This document shows positions 26,067 to 34,949 of a stretch of 35,210 nucleotides of DNA, piece after piece; within the stretch, counting starts at the first letter, position 1; each line of letters begins with the position of its first letter. A program made the translations under genes and the position numbers. Under the pieces are notes generated by a model. The model was given only the letters and a program-made list of their open reading frames with translations. It did no database searches and was not told the origin of the DNA. This stretch comes from an uncultured bacterium. GTDB lineage: Bacteria; Krumholzibacteriota; Krumholzibacteriia; LZORAL124-64-63. The stretch spans positions 1 to 35,210 of the forward strand of contig CALEMW010000055.1 in the NCBI GenBank assembly GCA_937910695.1, given 5' to 3'.

Positions 26067-26519
26067 CTAGAAGCTGCGCCGAACACCTCGGCAGACCCAC
26101 AGGAGCACGGCTCCCGCCAGCAGGGCAATGTCGCGGAATATGAGGGACAGGCCCACGGCGTGTCCTCCTTTGGTGCTGAAGCAGCCGCAGGAGATGTCGA
26201 GATCGCGGGCCAGGGCCGAAACTATGGCGGCGACGAACATCACCAGCATGGCCGTCACCAGGGCGGAAGCGCCGCGGCGGGCGAAGCCGAGGATCATACC
26301 GAGGCCGGCCACCAGTTCCACCCAGGGGACCAGCAGGGCGAATACGTGGAGCAGATCGCCGGGAAGCAGCCGGTAATGGGAGATGGCCAGGGCGAAGTCC
26401 GCGGGGTGGAGGATCTTGTCGAACGAGGCGTAGACGAACGTGCCGCCCACCAGGAAGCGGACGATCAGTTCGAGCCAGTCGGGCAGCAGGATGCCGCGCG
26501 CGGCGGCGGAGTCGTTCAT
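26067..26519 (-). CDS. MauE/DoxX-family membrane protein
   Basis: This 150-residue inner-membrane protein has four predicted membrane helices (about residues 17-33, 56-80, 84-105 and 126-145). The family-like parts are YASFDKILHPADFALAISHY, LPGDLLHVFALLVPWVELVAG split by the helix, and ISCGCFS near residue 112. MauE/DoxX-like proteins help keep thiols or electron carriers in the right redox state in the envelope. The CGC pair may be redox active. Its ATG overlaps the end of the rhodanese-like gene by four bases, and it is the last gene of the DUF1573 operon. Confidence 0.85.
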   Translation of the reverse strand: MNDSAAARGILLPDWLELIVRFLVGGTFVYASFDKILHPADFALAISHYRLLPGDLLHVFALLVPWVELVAGLGMILGFARRGASALVTAMLVMFVAAIVSALARDLDISCGCFSTKGGHAVGLSLIFRDIALLAGAVLLWVCRGVRRSF

Positions 26520-27028
26520 GGTGCTGCCTCCGGCTCGAGAGGTGGGCTCAGTTCGCCGCCGGCGGCGCGGAAGGAGTCAGGATCGCCGCGCATGACCTGC
26601 AGTTCGGTGTAGCCCCTTTCCTTGAGCCGTTCCAACACCGGACTCACCAGCACGAGGTTGCCGTCGCCGTAGAGGATCAGGGGGTCGTCCTGGGCCAAAA
26701 AGTCGAAAACCTCGCGCAGGTCGGCGTCGAACGTGCTTTGGCGGATCACGAAGCAGCCGGGGATCGTCTCCCGCGAGAATGCATCGTCACGCGTATCGAC
26801 GAAGACGTGGATGCCGGCCTCGTACAGCGGCACGGCTTGGGCCGCTGTGATCACCGGAACACCGAGTTCGAGCTGGTAGAGTTCAAGGTCGGCCTGCAGC
26901 GGCAGCCGGGGCGTGCGGACCAGCCAGGACGCTGCGGCCAAAATAACTGCGATGCCGAGCAGCATCAGAGTTTCGCGCCAGGCGGACGAGGGAGGGAAGT
27001 GGCGGATCTTGCGCGTAGGTGCGTTCAC
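26516..27028 (-). CDS. Membrane-anchored rhodanese-like protein without the catalytic Cys
   Basis: This 170-residue protein has one membrane helix (about 20-37, LMLLGIAVILAAASWLV) and a rhodanese fold outside it (about 55-155): VITAAQAVPLYEAGIHVFVDTRDD, IPGCFVI, DPLILYGDG, VLERLKERGYTELQVMRGD. In active rhodaneses the loop after the YC strand carries the sulfur-accepting Cys (YCxxG). Here it reads LILYGDGNLVL, so the Cys is gone. It may bind or dock rather than transfer sulfur. The GTG start at 27028 has AGGA upstream and lies 7 bases after the DUF1573 gene's stop. It is the middle gene of a three-gene operon. Confidence 0.85.
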   Translation of the reverse strand: MNAPTRKIRHFPPSSAWRETLMLLGIAVILAAASWLVRTPRLPLQADLELYQLELGVPVITAAQAVPLYEAGIHVFVDTRDDAFSRETIPGCFVIRQSTFDADLREVFDFLAQDDPLILYGDGNLVLVSPVLERLKERGYTELQVMRGDPDSFRAAGGELSPPLEPEAAP

Positions 27029-27035
27029 GGTGATC

Positions 27036-28094
27036 CTAGATTCTCAGCAGGTATTTGATGGTCGACTCGAATACCGGGAACATGGGGTCGTCGACCGCAA
27101 TCTTCAGGGTGCCCATCATACGTCCCTTGGCCTCGATCACACGCGGGTCGTCGATGGGGAGGGGCGTGCCCGCGACATAGATGTTGAGATTCCCGGTGAG
27201 TTCGTTCTTCTCGATCTTGGAGACTTCGAAGTTCGGCAGATCGATGGTGGCCGACTTGATCTTCAGATTCATCTCCTTGGGCATCTTGAGTTCGAACATG
27301 CGCTGCATGGCCTGGTCGCGCTGGACGTAGCGGAAGTTCACGTCTTCGGGGAACAGCTCCACGTCGGCGAGGATCTGGGCGGATACCTCGAGGTCGAAGG
27401 CTTCGGCCTCGGGGATGTTGGTCCGGAACGAGAGGATCTCACGGATGGTGCCCGGAGGCACGCCGTCGGCCAGCTCCACGATGATCTCTTTCTCCGAGGG
27501 CAGCCCCGACTTGGTGCCGCGGATGGTGACCTTCAGCAAGTCCTCGTTCACGCGCACCGGTTCGATTTCCACCGCCAGGTCGTCGGTGCTTTCGATCTTC
27601 ACGACCCGCGGGGTCGCGTCGGCGGCGCGCAGCCGGCCGAAGCCCAGCATCTTGTTGCCCGGGGTGAAGACCAGGGGAACTTTGACGAAGGCGTTCACGT
27701 CGATTTCGAAGATCGGTTCGGCGGCGTCGTTGGAATGGATGCGCACCAGCTTGTGCTGGGTGCCCTGGAATTTCTTGCTGTTGAACGTGATGACCAGCGA
27801 TGTGGATTCGCCCGGTTCGAGAGCCATCTTGTCGGGTGTGGCCACAGTGCAGCCGCACATGCTTTCGACTTCGTCGAGGATCAGGGGGGCGCCGCCCACG
27901 TTGGAGATCACGACCGTGGTGGTTCGGGCCTCTTCCTGCGGGAGGGTGCCGAAGTCGATGCTGGACGGCTCGACCTGGATGGCCGGGAAGCCGGCCCGGT
28001 CCTGGGCGGCCGCGGCGCCGGCGAGCAGGATGGTCAAAGCGAGAGCGCTCAACGGGGTGCAGATACGTTGAAGCGAGCCGTTCGTATATGTCAT
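27036..28094 (-). CDS. Exported DUF1573-domain protein
   Basis: This 352-residue protein has a signal peptide (LSALALTILLAGAAAA). Residues about 38-130 are a DUF1573 domain, an Ig-like fold: SSIDFGTLPQEEARTTTVVI, SNVGGAPLILDEVESMCGCTV and PGESTSLVITFN. The CGC pair near residue 82 is a family hallmark. The rest (about 140-352) is further beta-strand-rich sequence, probably more Ig-like modules. The ATG at 28094 has GGAG 8 bases upstream. It heads the operon with the rhodanese-like and MauE-like genes. This grouping suggests a role in the periplasm in thiol redox or protein assembly; no precise function is known. Confidence 0.88.
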   Translation of the reverse strand: MTYTNGSLQRICTPLSALALTILLAGAAAAQDRAGFPAIQVEPSSIDFGTLPQEEARTTTVVISNVGGAPLILDEVESMCGCTVATPDKMALEPGESTSLVITFNSKKFQGTQHKLVRIHSNDAAEPIFEIDVNAFVKVPLVFTPGNKMLGFGRLRAADATPRVVKIESTDDLAVEIEPVRVNEDLLKVTIRGTKSGLPSEKEIIVELADGVPPGTIREILSFRTNIPEAEAFDLEVSAQILADVELFPEDVNFRYVQRDQAMQRMFELKMPKEMNLKIKSATIDLPNFEVSKIEKNELTGNLNIYVAGTPLPIDDPRVIEAKGRMMGTLKIAVDDPMFPVFESTIKYLLRI

Positions 28095-28293
28095 GGTCGG
28101 GGCTCCATGCTGGGTCTCGTGGGTTCAGACGACTGAGGTGGACGGTCGAGTCGTCCCGGTTGACGGAAGTCGCGACTGCAACAAGAAAACCCCGTCCGGG
28201 TTCCGGGACAAGTCCGGACGATCATTTCACACTTTCAGGACGGCTGGCAAGGGGGTACTGTGCCAGCGGGATCCGCACCGGAGGAGGAAGTCC
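28095..28293. other. Divergent spacer upstream of DUF1573 and potassium channel genes
   Basis: No gene is visible. It has two hairpin-forming stretches: GTCCGG (28194-28199) with CCGGAC (28214-28219), and GCTGGCA (28243-28249) with TGCCAGC (28261-28267). The second is just upstream of the channel gene's ribosome binding site and could affect its translation. No clear promoter was placed. Confidence 0.4.
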
Positions 28294-29331
28294 GTGGGCC
28301 TGACGTCGAACACACCCCAGAATATGCGGTACGGGCGTGTCCTGAGGGGGGCGTTCCTGTTGGCGGTGACCATCCTGATCGGTACCGTCGGTTTTGTTCT
28401 GGTGGAGGACTACCCTCCCCTCGACGCCCTCTACATGACCATGATCACCATCAGCACCGTGGGGTACGGCGAGGTCCACGACCTGTCGCCGTCCGGTCAG
28501 GTGATGGTCATGGTGCTCATCATCGTCGGTCTGGGTCTGGTGACCTTCACCGTCGGCGCGTTCGCCACCCTCCTGGTGGAGGGACAGATCAAAAAGCTGT
28601 TCGGGAGGCGCATGATGCGCAGAGAACTCGATGCCATCCGCGATCACTACATCGTCTGCGGCCACGGCCGCATGGGGCAGATCGTCTGCGAAGATCTCGC
28701 CGCAGAGGGCAAGCCCCAGGTGATCATCACCCTCGACGCAGTGGAAGCAGAACAGCTCGCGGAAGCCGGCCATCTGGTCGTGGAGGGCGACGCCACCGAG
28801 GACGAGGTCCTGCTCCGGGCCGGCGTGACCCGGGCCAAGGCCCTCGTGGCCACCACCTCGCGCGACGTGGACAACCTCTACATCACACTCTCGGCCCGCG
28901 AGCTGGCTCGATCCGAGAACCCCGGTCTCTACATCCTGGCCCGCGCCGCCGAGGACAAGGCGGCCCGCAAGATCGAACGTGCCGGCGCCGACCGCGTGAT
29001 ATCGCCCTACCGCATCGGCGGCAGCCGTCTCGTGCAGGCCCTGCTGCGGCCCAAGGTCTACGACTACATGGAGGTGGCGACCAGCAGTCGAGGCATCGAA
29101 CTGCTGGTGGAGGAGTTCGTCATTCCCGCAGAGTCGTCATTGGACGGTCTGGCCATTCGCGAATCCGACCTGCGTTCGGAATACGACGTGATCATCATCG
29201 GCGTGAACGACGTGTCGGGAAACATGGCCTTCAATCCAGGGCCCGACCATGTGATCCGGGCGGGCGACACGTTGATCCTGCTCGGGGCGAAGAGTCAGCT
29301 CCAGCGTCTGGAACGGTCTCTCGGCTCCTGA
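28294..29331 (+). CDS. Potassium channel with RCK (TrkA-N/TrkA-C) domains
   Basis: This 345-residue inner-membrane protein has two membrane helices with a pore loop between them, selectivity filter TVGYGEV, as in MthK. It is followed by a cytoplasmic RCK domain with the nucleotide-type motif VCGHGRMGQIV (about residue 125) and a TrkA-C domain near the end (about 265-340, PAESSLDGLAIRESDL, IRAGDTLILLG). Four subunits form the pore; RCK domains gate it with Ca2+ or nucleotides. I chose the GTG at 28294 because a strong site GGAGGAGG lies 6 bases upstream; the in-frame ATG at 28324 has no such site. A terminator follows at 29353. Confidence 0.9.
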   Translation: MGLTSNTPQNMRYGRVLRGAFLLAVTILIGTVGFVLVEDYPPLDALYMTMITISTVGYGEVHDLSPSGQVMVMVLIIVGLGLVTFTVGAFATLLVEGQIKKLFGRRMMRRELDAIRDHYIVCGHGRMGQIVCEDLAAEGKPQVIITLDAVEAEQLAEAGHLVVEGDATEDEVLLRAGVTRAKALVATTSRDVDNLYITLSARELARSENPGLYILARAAEDKAARKIERAGADRVISPYRIGGSRLVQALLRPKVYDYMEVATSSRGIELLVEEFVIPAESSLDGLAIRESDLRSEYDVIIIGVNDVSGNMAFNPGPDHVIRAGDTLILLGAKSQLQRLERSLGS

Positions 29332-29352
29332 TTCGCGGCACGATATTCGGCG

Positions 29353-29385
29353 AAACGCCCGCCGGCCCTGGCCGACGGGCGTTTT
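29353..29385 (+). terminator. Intrinsic terminator after the potassium channel gene
   Basis: AAACGCCCG (29353-29361) pairs with CGGGCGTTT (29376-29384), with further inner pairing (CGGCC with GGCCG), and a T-run follows. It lies 22 bases after the channel stop codon and before the cysK gene. Confidence 0.8.
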
Positions 29386-29432
29386 CGGTTTAGGTTGCCG
29401 GGAAAGCTCTTCGCCCGACCTGGAGGATGATC

Positions 29433-30368
29433 ATGTCCGAACACATTCACGACTCGGTTCTTTCCCTGATCGGCGAGACTCCGCTGGTGCGTCTGCCCAA
29501 GCTGAATCAGGGCGGAGCCGAAGTCCTGGCGAAGCTCGAGTCAGCCAATCCCATGTCCAGCGTCAAGGATCGCATAGCCTTGGCCATGATCGAGACCGCG
29601 GAGCGGGACGGTCGGCTGAAACCGGGCATGAGGGTGATCGAAGCCACCAGCGGCAATACAGGCATCGGCTTGGCATTCGTCTGTGCCGCTAAAGGCTATC
29701 CCCTCACCTTGACCATGCCCGACAGCATGTCTCTCGAACGGCGGATCGTGCTGCGTGCCCTGGGCGCGGAGCTGATCCTCACACCGGCCTCAGGCGGTAT
29801 GAAGGGCGCCGTCGCCGCGGCCGAAGAACTGCTGGCCGTACATGCCGAGTCGTTCTTGCCGGGACAGTTCGACAACCCTGCCAACCCGGAGGTCCATCGA
29901 CGCACGACTGCGCAGGAGATCTGGCGCGACGCCGACGGTCGTGTGGACGTATTCGTGGCTGGAGTGGGGACCGGCGGCACGCTCACAGGTGTGGGGTCGG
30001 TTCTCAAGGAACGCAATCCCGCTGTGCGGATCGTGGCGGTGGAGCCGGCAGAATCGCCCGTCCTTTCGGGAGGCGCTCCCGGTCCCCACAAGATCCAGGG
30101 TATCGGTGCGGGGTTCGTTCCGGCCAACCTGGATGTGTCGCTGATCGATGAAGTCGTGACGGTGGCGGGCGAGCAGGCCATGGCCATGGCCCGTCGTGCC
30201 GCCCGAGAAGAGGGTTTGTTCGTGGGCATCAGCTCGGGAGCTGCACTGGTTGCGGCACTGGATCTCGCCGTCAGACCAGATCTGGAAGGCAAGCGGATCG
30301 TGGTCGTCATTCCGAGCTTCGGTGAACGTTATCTGTCTTCGGATCTGTTCGCACCGTACCGCGATTGA
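29433..30368 (+). CDS. cysK: Cysteine synthase (O-acetylserine sulfhydrylase)
   Basis: This 311-residue PLP enzyme makes cysteine from O-acetylserine and sulfide in the cytoplasm. The PLP lysine is K45 ([11 protein letters not shown]); the substrate loop is TSGNTGIG, and the phosphate-binding turn is GTGGTLTG. Other family blocks are [35 protein letters not shown] and FVGISSGAA. The ATG at 29433 is preceded by GGAGG 6 bases upstream; an ATG at 29427 overlaps that site too closely. The next gene, serine acetyltransferase, starts 9 bases after the stop, so the two-step pathway from serine to cysteine is in one unit. The order (cysK first) differs from many genomes but the pair is common. Confidence 0.95.
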   Translation: MSEHIHDSVLSLIGETPLVRLPKLNQGGAEVLAKLESANPMSSVKDRIALAMIETAERDGRLKPGMRVIEATSGNTGIGLAFVCAAKGYPLTLTMPDSMSLERRIVLRALGAELILTPASGGMKGAVAAAEELLAVHAESFLPGQFDNPANPEVHRRTTAQEIWRDADGRVDVFVAGVGTGGTLTGVGSVLKERNPAVRIVAVEPAESPVLSGGAPGPHKIQGIGAGFVPANLDVSLIDEVVTVAGEQAMAMARRAAREEGLFVGISSGAALVAALDLAVRPDLEGKRIVVVIPSFGERYLSSDLFAPYRD

Positions 30369-30377
30369 GAGGATGCC

Positions 30378-31304
30378 ATGGACTTCGAGACCCGAAACCG
30401 ATTGGCCCGTGTCGCCGAAGAGCTCGCAATCGGCTACGAGGGCGCCGGCGGCGTCAACCGCATCGGCGATACCGAGCTGCCCAGCCGCGCCCGTGTCGAA
30501 TCGGTGCTCCAGCGCCTGCTGGCCCTGTCCTTTCCCGGATACTTCGGCGGGAGCATCGATGAGCGGGCCAGCGTCGAGACCTTCGTGGCCGGACATCTTG
30601 ATGCTCTGTTCGTGGAGCTGTCCGGCATCGTCGCGCGCACGCTCCGCTTCTCGGCCAGTCAGGGTCTCCCGGCTCCGTGCCGCGCCGCAAGCGACGACGA
30701 TCCCGATACGCTCGCGGAACGTCTGACCCTCGAGTTCCTCGACACCCTGCCCGGCACGCGAGAGCTCATCAAGACCGATGTGCAGGCCGCCTACGAAGGG
30801 GATCCGGCCGCCACGAGTCCGGTGGAAGTCGTGCTTTGCTATCCTGGCCTGCTGGCGGTGGCCGTGCATCGGCTCGCCCATCCCCTCCAGCGATTCGGTG
30901 TTCCGTTCATTCCACGCGTGATGAGCGAGTGGGCCCACGCCCGTACCGGCACCGACATCCATCCGGGCGCCGTGATCGGATCGTATTTCTTCATCGACCA
31001 CGCGACGGGGGTGGTCGTGGGGGAGACAACGCACATCGGCGAGAGGGTGAAGCTGTACCAGGGCGTCACGCTGGGCGCTTTGAGTTTCCGCCGCGGCGAC
31101 GACGGGGCGGTGCTTCGAGGCGGCAAGCGCCATCCCACCATCGAGGACGAAGTGACGGTCTATGCCAATGCCACCATTCTGGGTGGTGAGACCGTCATCG
31201 GTCGCGGAGCGGTGATCGGAGGCGGTTGCTGGGTCACCTCCTCGGTGGCGCCGGGAGCGAAGGTCGTGATCGATGCCCACACCAGCGGCGGGAACCGCAT
31301 TTGA
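30378..31304 (+). CDS. cysE: Serine O-acetyltransferase
   Basis: This 308-residue enzyme uses acetyl-CoA to acetylate serine, giving the substrate for CysK. The amino-terminal half is helical (about 1-170), with the family segment DVQAAYEGDPAA. From about 195 the left-handed beta-helix begins, with the hexapeptide repeats: DIHPGAVIGSYFFIDHATGV, VVGETTHIGERVKLYQGVTL, then PTIEDEVTVYANATILGG. It is the longer form (compare about 273 in E. coli), of the EpsC/SatA-like type. GAGAGG lies upstream of the ATG at 30378. The usual carboxyl-terminal Ile that docks CysE into CysK is present (GGNRI), as in cysteine synthase complexes. Confidence 0.92.
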   Translation: MDFETRNRLARVAEELAIGYEGAGGVNRIGDTELPSRARVESVLQRLLALSFPGYFGGSIDERASVETFVAGHLDALFVELSGIVARTLRFSASQGLPAPCRAASDDDPDTLAERLTLEFLDTLPGTRELIKTDVQAAYEGDPAATSPVEVVLCYPGLLAVAVHRLAHPLQRFGVPFIPRVMSEWAHARTGTDIHPGAVIGSYFFIDHATGVVVGETTHIGERVKLYQGVTLGALSFRRGDDGAVLRGGKRHPTIEDEVTVYANATILGGETVIGRGAVIGGGCWVTSSVAPGAKVVIDAHTSGGNRI

Positions 31305-31380
31305 TTCAGGGGGTTGTCCAGGGCGGGCGAATCGGGCTATTATTCCCGGTTCGAGCCAACCCCATTCTGGAGAGGATTTC

Positions 31381-33396
31381 ATGACCTACCGTAACTCTAT
31401 GTCTGCCAAGATCCTGATCATGATCCTGACCATGTCTTCCATCGCCGCCGCCGCCGCTCCCGACCACGACGATCTCGGCTGTCTCGCCGCCGCCAAGCAG
31501 CGCTTCCTCGCCGCCAAGTCTCTGGGACCCGTGGCCGCAGGCACCGCCGACTATGAAGTGCGCCACTGGCGCCTCGAGATCGACGTCGACCCCGACACCC
31601 GCACCTTCGGGGGCCGCATGACGGTCCACTTCGCACCGACGACCCTCGACGCAGCCGAGTTCGTTCTCGACTCGAGCGGTCTGGCCATCCGCGCCGTCGA
31701 CCACCTGAGCGGTCCGCTGACCTATGTGCAGGCGGGCGACAGTTTGGTGATCGACCTGCCGGCGACCAAGCTCGGCTCTCAGGACAGTCTCACGGTCACC
31801 TACGAGGGCCTGATGAGCACCGATGGCGACGGCCTGAGCTGGCGAGCGTGGGAGGATACGGAGGCCATCGGTGCCAGCGTGGCCACGATGAGCCAGCCCG
31901 AGTTCTCGCGGGCCTGGTGGCCCACCAAAGATCGACCGGGCGACAAGGCGACGGCGGTCATCGTCATCACCGCCCCGGACGACTTGACCGCCGTATCCAA
32001 CGGCGTGTTCATGGGCACCATGGACAACGGCGACGGCACCGCCACGACCACCTGGCGCACCGACCATCAGATCGCCACATATCTCATAGCGATCTATGTG
32101 AGCGATTACGTCGCCTTCGGCGAGGTCTGCACGGCTCCGTTGTCGGGGCCGATCGATCTCATGCATTGGGTCTATCCCCACCATGAAACGGCAGCCAGGC
32201 AGGACTTCACCCATCTCTGCGACATGATGGGCTTCATGGAGAATCTCGCCGGCCCCTATCCCTTCGCCGACGAGAAGTACGGCCATGCCGAATTCATGAA
32301 CATGAACACGGGCGCCATGGAACACCAGACCGTCACCGGTTACGGCCATGGCCTGCTGTTGGGCAACAACGCCTACGACCGCATCGTGCTGCACGAACTC
32401 GCACACATGTGGTATGGGGATTCGCTGACGCCCGCGAGCTGGAAGGACATCTGGCTCAACGAAGGCTTCGCCACCTACTGCGAGACCCTGTGGTTCGAGC
32501 ACCTCAACGGCCCCGACGGCCCCGACGGCTACTGGTGGCGCATGGGCCTGCTGCGCTCCGGTTTGAACTGGGAGGGACGCACCCCGATCTACGATCCCTT
32601 CCCGAACATCCTCGACCGCACCGTCTACGACAAAGGGGCCTGGGTCCTCCACATGCTGCGTGGCCGCATGAGTCTGCGCGACGGGGACGACGGCGATTTC
32701 TTCGATCTGCTCCGCGACTGGTCGGACAGCATCGCTCGCCGTGAGAGCGTGGTGACCAGCGAACAGTTCATCGCCATGGCGAGCGAATATGCGGACGAAG
32801 ACCTGGCGCCTTTCCTCTGGCCCTACCTGGAGCAGAACACCGTGCCGCACCTGACCGTGCGCAGCGTCGCCGGGGACGGGCCCAACGGCCCGGGGACCCG
32901 GGCCGAAATTTCGGTGGTCGACACCGGCGGCGTAGCCTTCGACAACCTCTACCCTGTGCGCATCGTCACCGAGGCAGGCGAGGAGTGGCGCACCCTCCGC
33001 GTGACGGGGGTGAACGCTTCGGGGCACTTCGACTTCCTTTCTTCTGTTGAGACGGTGGAGCTCGACCCCAAGGGCTGGCTGGCCTGGAGTGCGAACCCCG
33101 TTCCCAACGCAACCCTGCGCATCGTCTCGACAGGGCCGAACCCCAGCGCCGGCGATGTCGTGGTGACCTTCCACCTCGAAGCCACGGCGGACGTCTCGCT
33201 CGAGGTCTACGATCTGCGGGGCCGCCTGCTGAACGTCCTGGATGCGGGCACGGTAACGGGCTCGCTCATCGACGACGTCGATATCACCTGGAACGGTCAC
33301 GACGACGCCGGTCGTCCCATGCCCTCGGGCCTGTACTGGTTCCGGCTCCGCGCCGGCGAGCATACGGCCCTGAGCCGGGCGACCATCATCCATTGA
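31381..33396 (+). CDS. Exported M1 family metallo-aminopeptidase with sorting domain
   Basis: This 671-residue protein has a signal peptide (AKILIMILTMSSIAAAAA). Residues about 55-260 are the M1 amino-terminal beta domain. The catalytic part follows, with zinc site HELAHMWYGD (H338, E339, H342) and the third ligand E361 (NEGFATY) at the canonical HExxH-x18-E spacing. The substrate-binding GxMEN motif appears as GAMEH, with His in place of Asn. Residues about 585-671 are an NPFNP-like domain (STGPNPSAGDVVVTF, YDLRGRLLN, PSGLYWFRL). The long helical M1 carboxyl-terminal domain is missing, so this is a short M1. The ATG at 31381 has GGAGAGG upstream. It probably digests peptides at or outside the cell surface. 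The next gene follows 23 bases after the stop. Confidence 0.92.
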   Translation: MTYRNSMSAKILIMILTMSSIAAAAAPDHDDLGCLAAAKQRFLAAKSLGPVAAGTADYEVRHWRLEIDVDPDTRTFGGRMTVHFAPTTLDAAEFVLDSSGLAIRAVDHLSGPLTYVQAGDSLVIDLPATKLGSQDSLTVTYEGLMSTDGDGLSWRAWEDTEAIGASVATMSQPEFSRAWWPTKDRPGDKATAVIVITAPDDLTAVSNGVFMGTMDNGDGTATTTWRTDHQIATYLIAIYVSDYVAFGEVCTAPLSGPIDLMHWVYPHHETAARQDFTHLCDMMGFMENLAGPYPFADEKYGHAEFMNMNTGAMEHQTVTGYGHGLLLGNNAYDRIVLHELAHMWYGDSLTPASWKDIWLNEGFATYCETLWFEHLNGPDGPDGYWWRMGLLRSGLNWEGRTPIYDPFPNILDRTVYDKGAWVLHMLRGRMSLRDGDDGDFFDLLRDWSDSIARRESVVTSEQFIAMASEYADEDLAPFLWPYLEQNTVPHLTVRSVAGDGPNGPGTRAEISVVDTGGVAFDNLYPVRIVTEAGEEWRTLRVTGVNASGHFDFLSSVETVELDPKGWLAWSANPVPNATLRIVSTGPNPSAGDVVVTFHLEATADVSLEVYDLRGRLLNVLDAGTVTGSLIDDVDITWNGHDDAGRPMPSGLYWFRLRAGEHTALSRATIIH

Positions 33397-33419
33397 CCGA
33401 GCCGGTCGGAGTGCGTGTC

Positions 33420-34808
33420 ATGAAACGGATCCTTATCGCGGCGTTCTTGGTCCTGGCGGCGGCTCCCGTTGCCTTCGCACAGCAGCGCCCGACTTCACCA
33501 CGGGCCCTGCCCCATGTCCTGCTGATCGGGATCGATACCCTGCGCGGTGATCACTTGGCCTGCTCCGGCAACGATTGGATCCGCACTCCCAACATCGACG
33601 CCCTGGCCGCCGACGGTGTCCTGTTCACACGCTGCTTCAGCACAGCACCGTGGACTCTGCCATCGTTTGCATCGATCTTCACCGGCAAGACACCCTACCA
33701 TCACGGAGCGGTAGGTTTCGACTACCAGCGCCTGGACGATGACAACTATACCCTGACGGAGTTCTTCGACATCGCAGGATACCGGACCAACGGATTTGTC
33801 TCGATCAACTACCTGACACCCGAATTCGGCATGGGGCAGGGTTTTAACGGGGACGCGCCTCAGGGACTCGATCCGGACCTCGACCGGGCCAGCCGCATTA
33901 CCTGGCTCGGCCTCGAGACACTGCGCACGCACGATTTGAATCAGCCCCTTTTCATGTTCCTCCATTACTTCGACGTACATGCTCCCTACACCCCCCCGGC
34001 CCCCTACGCCGGCATGTATTACCATGGTGACGAGATGGCGCCGGGCGAGCCCGTCCTCGACTTCCTCCGCTCCGACGCCAACCCCGCCCGCAACCGCAAC
34101 AGCGGCATGTACGACTGGCTCGAGGGCATCACCGACCTGGAATTCGGCGTGAAGGAGTACGCCGCCGGCGTGACTTTCGTGGATGACCATGTCGGTCAGC
34201 TCATGACCCATCTGAAGGACGAGGGTCTGTATGACGGCATGCTGATCGTGCTTGTCAGCGACCATGGCGAGCATCTCGGCGATCACGGCTACTGGTTCAC
34301 CCACGCCGAGCCCTACCAGGAATGTCTCCATGTGCCCTTGCTGATCAAATTTCCCAAGGGCAGTTTCGCCGGCACGGTGGTCGAGGCGCCGATCTCGACC
34401 ATGGACCTGATGCCGACCATGCTCGAAACGGTCGGCATCCGCCCGCCCGAGATGGACGGACGCAGCCTGTTGCCCTTGTGCGCGGGCCAGGCCGGTTCGG
34501 TGGGGTCGTTGCTGGTGGCCGAGCAGGGCGGCAGTGTGGAGGGATTCTCCAAGGCGCTGATCGACTGGCCCTGGAAGCTGATGTATGCCCGCACCCAGGG
34601 CATCGAGACCTACCGGCTGTTCGATCTCCATGCCGATCCGGGCGAAACAGAGAACCTCGCGACCGTACACGAAGCCAAAGCCAGGAGTATGCGGCTGCGG
34701 ATGTGGCGGATCTTCGACCCCGAGAGCCCCTTGGTGGAGGGGCGGGGGGCGATTCCGGCGGATGTGGATGAGGAGACCAGGAAGAGGTTGGAGGCTCTGG
34801 GATACTGA
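33420..34808 (+). CDS. Exported sulfatase-superfamily hydrolase with Thr nucleophile position
   Basis: This 462-residue protein has a signal peptide (MKRILIAAFLVLAAAPVAFA). It has the alkaline phosphatase/sulfatase fold: metal site D39 in LLIGIDTLRGDH, then TPNIDALAADGVLF, the nucleophile region APWTLPSFASIFTGKTP, a WLGLE helix, MFLHYFDVHAPYTPP, and the second metal site VSDHGEHLGDHG. In true sulfatases the nucleophile is Cys or Ser in C/S-x-P-x-R and is converted to formylglycine. Here that place is T79 and there is no Arg (TLPSF), so it may be a phosphate-ester hydrolase or phosphotransferase. The ATG at 33420 follows the M1 peptidase gene by 23 bases, which suggests co-transcription. Confidence 0.85.
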   Translation: MKRILIAAFLVLAAAPVAFAQQRPTSPRALPHVLLIGIDTLRGDHLACSGNDWIRTPNIDALAADGVLFTRCFSTAPWTLPSFASIFTGKTPYHHGAVGFDYQRLDDDNYTLTEFFDIAGYRTNGFVSINYLTPEFGMGQGFNGDAPQGLDPDLDRASRITWLGLETLRTHDLNQPLFMFLHYFDVHAPYTPPAPYAGMYYHGDEMAPGEPVLDFLRSDANPARNRNSGMYDWLEGITDLEFGVKEYAAGVTFVDDHVGQLMTHLKDEGLYDGMLIVLVSDHGEHLGDHGYWFTHAEPYQECLHVPLLIKFPKGSFAGTVVEAPISTMDLMPTMLETVGIRPPEMDGRSLLPLCAGQAGSVGSLLVAEQGGSVEGFSKALIDWPWKLMYARTQGIETYRLFDLHADPGETENLATVHEAKARSMRLRMWRIFDPESPLVEGRGAIPADVDEETRKRLEALGY

Positions 34809-34949
34809 GATGTCCCTGTTATCGATGCGAATGATCCAACTGTGCCCCCAGCCGGTGAAAAGCCCCTGTCATTCCGTGCCCTTTTCAGGCATGATGCCCC
34901 ACGGTTCCGAAGCCGCCGACACCCCTTACGATCACCAGGGGAGGCCCCC
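34809..34949 (+). other. Spacer before the [2Fe-2S] subunit gene
   Basis: No gene is seen. A GGGGAGG ribosome binding site (34938-34944) precedes the ATG at 34950. No clear terminator or promoter was placed. Confidence 0.4.

Noticed and set aside
31306..33393. 695-codon open frame antisense to the M1 peptidase
   Set aside because: Shadow frame; the plus strand has the HExxH-x18-E zinc site.
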